Shown piece by piece: positions 58,118 to 64,000 of a stretch of DNA of 64,000 nucleotides (positions are counted from its first letter, which is position 1; each line of letters begins with the position of its first letter). Under the pieces are notes generated by a model. That model was not told where the DNA came from, did not search any database, and saw only the letters and a list, made by a program, of their open reading frames with translations. Source of the stretch: Mesostigma viride (taxonomy: Eukaryota > Streptophyta > Mesostigmatophyceae > Mesostigmatales > Mesostigmataceae); the NCBI GenBank assembly GCA_009746045.1, contig RPFO01002048.1, forward strand, positions 185,001 through 249,000, given 5' to 3'. A program made the position numbers and the translations under genes.

Positions 58118-61100
58118 GAGGAATGAGAATGTGCGTGAGGATGTGCGCGGGTGTCTGTTCCATGCCCTGAGGAGTGAGGATGTGCGCGGGTGTCTGTTCC
58201 ATGCGCTGAGGAGTGAGGATGTGCGCGGGTGTCTGTTCCATGCCCTGAGGAGTGAGGATGTGCGCGGGTGTCTGTTCCATGCGCTGAGGAGTGAGGATGT
58301 GCGCGGGTGTCTGTTCCATGCCCTGAGGAGTGAGGATGTGCGCGGGTGTCTGTTCCATGCCCTGAGGAGTGAGGATGTGCGCGGGTGTCTGTTCCATGCC
58401 CTGAGGAGTGAGGATGTGCGCGGGTGTCTGTTCCATGCGCTGAGGAGTGAGGATGTGCGCGGGTGTCTGTTCCATGCCCTGAGGAGTGAGGATGTGCGCG
58501 GGTGTCTGTTCCATGCCCTGAGGAGTGAGGATGTGCGCGGGTGTCTGTTCCATGCGCTGAGGAGTGAGGATGTGCGCGGGTGTCTGTTCCATGCCCTGAG
58601 GAGTGAGGATGTGCGCGGGTGTCTGTTCCATGCCCTGAGGAGTGAGGATGTGCGCGGGTGTCTGTTCCATGCCCTGAGGAGTGAGGATGTGCGCGGGTGT
58701 CTGTTCCATGCCCTGAGGAGTGAGGATGTGCGCGGGTGTCTGTTCCATGCCCTGAGGAGTGAGGATGTGCGCGGGTGTCTGTTCCATGCCCTGAGGAGTG
58801 AGGATGTGCGCGGGTGTCTGTTCCATGCGCTGAGGAGTGAGGATGTGCGCGGGTGTCTGTTCCATGCCCTGAGGAGTGAGGATGTGCGCGGGTGTCTGTT
58901 CCATGCCCTGAGGAGTGAGGATGTGCGCGGGTGTCTGTTCCATGCCCTGAGGAGTGAGGATGTGCGCGGGTGTCAGTTCCATGCCCTGAGGAGTGAGGAT
59001 GTGCGCGGGTGTCTGTTCCATGCCCTGAGGAGTGAGGATGTGCGCGGGTGTCTGTTCCATGCCTGAGGAGTGAGGATGTGCGCGGGTGTCTGTTCCATGC
59101 CCTGAGGAGTGAGGATGTGCGCGGGTGTCTGTTCCATGCCCTGAGGAGTGAGGATGTGCGCGGGTGTCTGTTCCATGCCCTGAGGAGTGAGGATGTGCGC
59201 GGGTGTCTGTTCCATGCGCTGAGGAGTGAGGATGTGCGCGGGTGTCTGTTCCATGCCCTGAGGAGTGAGGATGTGCGCGGGTGTCTGTTCCATGCCCTGA
59301 GGAGTGAGGATGTGCGCGGGTGTCTGTTCCATGCCCTGAGGAGTGAGGATGTGCGCGGGTGTCTGTTCCATGCGCTGAGGAGTGAGGATGTGCGCGGGTG
59401 TCTGTTCCATGCCCTGAGGAGTGAGGATGTGCGCGGGTGTCTGTTCCATGCCCTGAGGAGTGAGGATGTGCGCGGGTGTCTGTTCCATGCCCTGAGGAGT
59501 GAGGATGTGCGCGGGTGTCTGTTCCATGCCCTGAGGAGTGAGGATGTGCGCGGGTGTCTGTTCCATGCCCTGAGGAGTGAGGATGTGCGCGGGTGTCTGT
59601 TCCATGCCCTGAGGAGTGAGGATGTGCGCGGGTGTCTGTTCCATGCCCTGAGGAGTGAGGATGTGCGCGGGTGTCTACCTGAGGAGTGAGGATGTGCGCG
59701 GGTGTCTGTTCCATGCGCTGAGGAGTGAGGATGTGCGCGGGTGTCTGTTCCATGCGCTGAGGAGTGAGGATGTGCGCGGGTGTCTGTTCCATGCTCTGAG
59801 GAGTGAGGATGTGCGCGGGTGTCTGTTCCATGCCCTGAGGAGTGAGGATGTGCGCGGGTGTCTGTTCCATGCCCTGAGGAGTGAGGATGTGCGCGGGTGT
59901 CTACCTGAGGAGTGAGGATGTGCGCGGGTGTCTGTTCCATGCCCTGAGGAGTGAGGATGTGCGCGGGTGTCTGTTCCATGCCCTGAGGAGTGAGGATGTG
60001 CGCGGGTGTCTGTTCCATGCCCTGAGGAGTGAGGATGTGCGCGGGTGTCTGTTCCATGCCCTGAGGAGTGAGGATGTGCGCGGGTGTCTGTTCCATGCGC
60101 TGAGGAGTGAGGATGTGCGCGGGTGTCTGTTCCATGCCTGAGGAGTGAGGATGTGCGCGGGTGTCTGTTCCATGCCTGAGGAGTGAGGATGTGCGCGGGT
60201 GTCTACCTGAGGAGTGAGGATGTGCGCGGGTGTCTGTTCCATGCCCTGAGGAGTGAGGATGTGCGCGGGTGTCTGTTCCATGCCCTGAGGAGTGAGGATG
60301 TGCGCGGGTGTCTGTTCCATGCCCTGAGGAGTGAGGATGTGCGCGGGTGTCTGTTCCATGCCCTGAGGAGTGAGGATGTGCGCGGGTGTCTGTTCCATGC
60401 CCTGAGGAGTGAGGATGTGCGCGGGTGTCTGTTCCATGCCCTGAGGAGTGAGGATGTGCGCGGGTGTCTGTTCCATGCCCTGAGGAGTGAGGATGTGCGC
60501 GGGTGTCTGTTCCATGCCCTGAGGAGTGAGGATGTGCGCGGGTGTCTGTTCCATGCGCTGAGGAGTGAGGATGTGCGCGGGTGTCTGTTCCATGCCTGAG
60601 GAGTGAGGATGTGCGCGGGTGTCTGTTCCATGCCCTGAGGAGTGAGGATGTGCGCGGGTGTCTGTTCCATGCCCTGAGGAGTGAGGATGTGCGCGGGTGT
60701 CTGTTCCATGCCCTGAGGAGTGAGGATGTGCGCGGGTGTCTGTTCCATGCCCTGAGGAGTGAGGATGTGCGCGGGTGTCTGTTCCATGCCCTGAGGAGTG
60801 AGGATGTGCGCGGGTGTCTGTTCCATGCCCTGAGGAGTGAGGATGTGCGCGGGTGTCTGTTCCATGCCCTGAGGAGTGAGGATGTGCGCGGGTGTCTGTT
60901 CCATGCTCTGAGGAGTGAGGATGTGCGCGGGTGTCTGTTCCATGCCCTGAGGAGTGAGGATGTGCGCGGGTGTCTGTTCCATGCCCTGAGGAGTGAGGAT
61001 GTGCGCGGGTGTCTGTTCCATGCCCTGAGGAGTGAGGATGTGCGCGGGTGTCTGTTCCATGCCCTGAGGAGTGAGGATGTGCGCGGGTGTCTGTTCCATG

Positions 61101-64000
61101 CCCTGAGGAGTGAGGATGTGCGCGGGTGTCTGTTCCATGCTCTGAGGAGTGAGGATGTGCGCGGGTGTCTGTTCCATGCCCTGAGGAGTGAGGATGTGCG
61201 CGGGTGTCTGTTCCATGCCCTGAGGAGTGAGGATGTGCGCGGGTGTCTACCTGAGGAGTGAGGATGTGCGCGGGTGTCTGTTCCATGCCCTGAGGAGTGA
61301 GGATGTGCGCGGGTGTCTGTTCCATGCCTGAGGAGTGAGGATGTGCGCGGGTGTCTGTTCCATGCCCTGAGGAGTGAGGATGTGCGCGGGTGTCTGTTCC
61401 ATGCCCTGAGGAGTGAGGATGTGCGCGGGTGTCTGTTCCATGCGCTGAGGAGTGAGGATGTGCGCGGGTGTCTACCTGAGGAGTGAGGATGTGCGCGGGT
61501 GTCTGTTCCATGCCCTGAGGAGTGAGGATGTGCGCGGGTGTCTGTTCCATGCGCTGAGGAGTGAGGATGTGCGCGGGTGTCTGTTCCATGCCCTGAGGAG
61601 TGAGGATGTGCGCGGGTGTCTGTTCCATGCCCTGAGGAGTGAGGATGTGCGCGGGTGTCTGTTCCATGCCCTGAGGAGTGAGGATGTGCGCGGGTGTCTG
61701 TTCCATGCCCTGAGGAGTGAGGATGTGCGCGGGTGTCTGTTCCATGCCTGAGGAGTGAGGATGTGCGCGGGTGTCTGTTCCATGCTCTGAGGAGTGAGGA
61801 TGTGCGCGGGTGTCTGTTCCATGCCTGAGGAGTGAGGATGTGCGCGGGTGTCTGTTCCATGCTCTGAGGAGTGAGGATGTGCGCGGGTGTCTGTTCCATG
61901 CTCTGAGGAGTGAGGATGTGCGCGGGTGTCTGTTCCATGCGCTGAGGAGTGAGGATGTGCGCGGGTGTCTGTTCCATGCTGAGGAGTGAGGATGTGCGCG
62001 GGTGTCTGTTCCATGCCCTGAGGAGTGAGGATGTGCGCGGGTGTCTGTTCCATGCCCTGAGGAGTGAGGATGTGCGCGGGTGTCTGTTCCATGCCCTGAG
62101 GAGTGAGGATGTGCGCGGGTGTCTGTTCCATGCCCTGAGGAGTGAGGATGTGCGCGGGTGTCTGTTCCATGCCCTGAGGAGTGAGGATGTGCGCGGGTGT
62201 CTGTTCCATGCTCTGAGGAGTGAGGATGTGCGCGGGTGTCTGTTCCATGCCCTGAGGAGTGAGGATGTGCGCGGGTGTCTGTTCCATGCCCTGAGGAGTG
62301 AGGATGTGCGCGGGTGTCTGTTCCATGCCTGAGGAGTGAGGATGTGCGCGGGTGTCTGTTCCATGCCCTGAGGAGTGAGGATGTGCGCGGGTGTCTACCT
62401 GAGGAGTGAGGATGTGCGCGGGTGTCTGTTCCATGCCCTGAGGAGTGAGGATGTGCGCGGGTGTCTGTTCCATGCCCTGAGGAGTGAGGATGTGCGCGGG
62501 TGTCTGTTCCATGCCCTGAGGAGTGAGGATGTGCGCGGGTGTCTGTTCCATGCCCTGAGGAGTGAGGATGTGCGCGGGTGTCTGTTCCATGCCCTGAGGA
62601 GTGAGGATGTGCGCGGGTGTCTGTTCCATGCTCTGAGGAGTGAGGATGTGCGCGGGTGTCTGTTCCATGCCTGAGGAGTGAGGATGTGCGCGGGTGTCTA
62701 CCTGAGGAGTGAGGATGTGCGCGGGTGTCTGTTCCATGCCCTGAGGAGTGAGGATGTGCGCGGGTGTCTGTTCCATGCCCTGAGGAGTGAGGATGTGCGC
62801 GGGTGTCTGTTCCATGCCCTGAGGAGTGAGGATGTGCGCGGGTGTCTGTTCCATGCCCTGAGGAGTGAGGATGTGCGCGGGTGTCTGTTCCATGCCCTGA
62901 GGAGTGAGGATGTGCGCGGGTGTCTGTTCCATGCCCTGAGGAGTGAGGATGTGCGCGGGTGTCTGTTCCATGCCCTGAGGAGTGAGGATGTGCGCGGGTG
63001 TCTGTTCCATGCCTGAGGAGTGAGGATGTGCGCGGGTGTCTGTTCCATGCGCTGAGGAGTGAGGATGTGCGCGGGTGTCTGTTCCATGCCCTGAGGAGTG
63101 AGGATGTGCGCGGGTGTCTGTTCCATGCCCTGAGGAGTGAGGATGTGCGCGGGTGTCTGTTCCATGCGCTGAGGAGTGAGGATGTGCGCGGGTGTCTGTT
63201 CCATGCCCTGAGGAGTGAGGATGTGCGCGGGTGTCTGTTCCATGCCTGAGGAGTGAGGATGTGCGCGGGTGTCTGTTCCATGCCCTGAGGAGTGAGGATG
63301 TGCGCGGGTGTCTGTTCCATGCCCTGAGGAGTGAGGATGTGCGCGGGTGTCTGTTCCATGCCCTGAGGAGTGAGGATGTGCGCGGGTGTCTGTTCCATGC
63401 CCTGAGGAGTGAGGATGTGCGCGGGTGTCTGTTCCATGCCTGAGGAGTGAGGATGTGCGCGGGTGTCTGTTCCATGCTCTGAGGAGTGAGGATGTGCGCG
63501 GGTGTCTGTTCCATGCCCTGAGGAGTGAGGATGTGCGCGGGTGTCTGTTCCATGCCCTGAGGAGTGAGGATGTGCGCGGGTGTCTGTTCCATGCCCTGAG
63601 GAGTGAGGATGTGCGCGGGTGTCTGTTCCATGCCCTGAGGAGTGAGGATGTGCGCGGGTGTCTGTTCCATGCCCTGAGGAGTGAGGATGTGCGCGGGTGT
63701 CTGTTCCATGCCCTGAGGAGTGAGGATGTGCGCGGGTGTCTGTTCCATGCCCTGAGGAGTGAGGATGTGCGCGGGTGTCTGTTCCATGCCCTGAGGAGTG
63801 AGGATGTGCGCGGGTGTCTGTTCCATGCCCTGAGGAGTGAGGATGTGCGCGGGTGTCTGTTCCATGCTCTGAGGAGTGAGGATGTGCGCGGGTGTCTGTT
63901 CCATGCCCTGAGGAGTGAGGATGTGCGCGGGTGTCTGTTCCATGCCCTGAGGAGTGAGGATGTGCGCGGGTGTCTGTTCCATGCCCTGAGGAGTGAGGAT
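58118..64000 (+). repeat. 39-bp minisatellite array, continues past window
   Basis: About 150 copies of a 39-bp unit (TGAGGAGTGAGGATGTGCGC, GGGTGTCTGTTCCATGCCC). Length variants are 38 bp (one C lost) and 31 bp (GTTCCATG-type block lost, giving GTCTACCTGAGG). The 31-bp variant occurs at 59677, 59903, 60205, 61249, 61474, 62397 and 62700, with spacings of about 226 or 303 bp, which indicates higher-order duplication. Frames RSEDVRGCLFHAL (plus) and MEQTPAHILTPQG (minus) are by-products. Confidence 0.95.

Noticed and set aside
57951-63982. Long frames on both strands in the 39-bp array
   Set aside because: Same reason: open by construction on both strands, with indel units switching frame.
58118-64000. 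CRISPR array
   Set aside because: Units are contiguous with no unique spacers, and the context is eukaryotic.

Overview
This window looks like nuclear DNA of a eukaryote, most likely a green alga. That is inferred from content: a plant-type leucine-rich-repeat N-terminal domain, exon islands bounded by GT..AG (and two possible GC..AG) splice sites, GC-rich genes in more AT-rich surroundings, and piggyBac, hAT and REL-endonuclease retrotransposon families together. The species cannot be named. There are no operons, ribosome binding sites or bacterial features. Most of the 64 kb is mobile and repetitive DNA; only one host gene is substantial (54.4-57.6 kb).

Layout. (1) 1-4.9 kb: 3' part of a non-LTR retrotransposon with a RING-H2 finger, C2H2-like fingers, reverse transcriptase (YLDD) and a C-terminal PD-(D/E)XK-type endonuclease, interrupted by four one-base frame losses at or beside C runs. 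(2) 4.9-11 kb: a degenerate transposon tail, an isolated LRR N-terminal exon, dispersed repeats, a minisatellite and a 438-bp MITE. (3) 11.0-17.4 kb: a three-level nest. A hAT-type element (8-bp target duplication GCTCTGAT) lies in a piggyBac element (TTAA plus matching 14-bp ends, transposase with one frameshift), which lies in a non-autonomous TTAA element. A second copy of the outer element (34.08-35.80 kb) has TTAA duplications, and its empty site is present at 31.9 kb. (4) 17.4-46.9 kb: dispersed repeats, tandem arrays including about 218 perfect GGAT units, several small exon-like islands, a 64-bp perfect hairpin, a long-inverted-repeat structure around a CA array, and scattered transposon relics. 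(5) 46.9-64 kb: a 7.1-kb array of a 21/22-bp unit, then a gene with repeated R-P-x-S-A motifs whose intron holds about 690 bp of perfect CTGC repeat, then a 39-bp-unit array running off the window.

How the parts relate. The transposons insert into one another. The piggyBac element and both non-autonomous TTAA elements carry GGACTGAGTT-type motifs near their ends, so one transposase may serve them all (inference). The very long reading frames through the arrays are by-products of stop-free units and are not called as genes.
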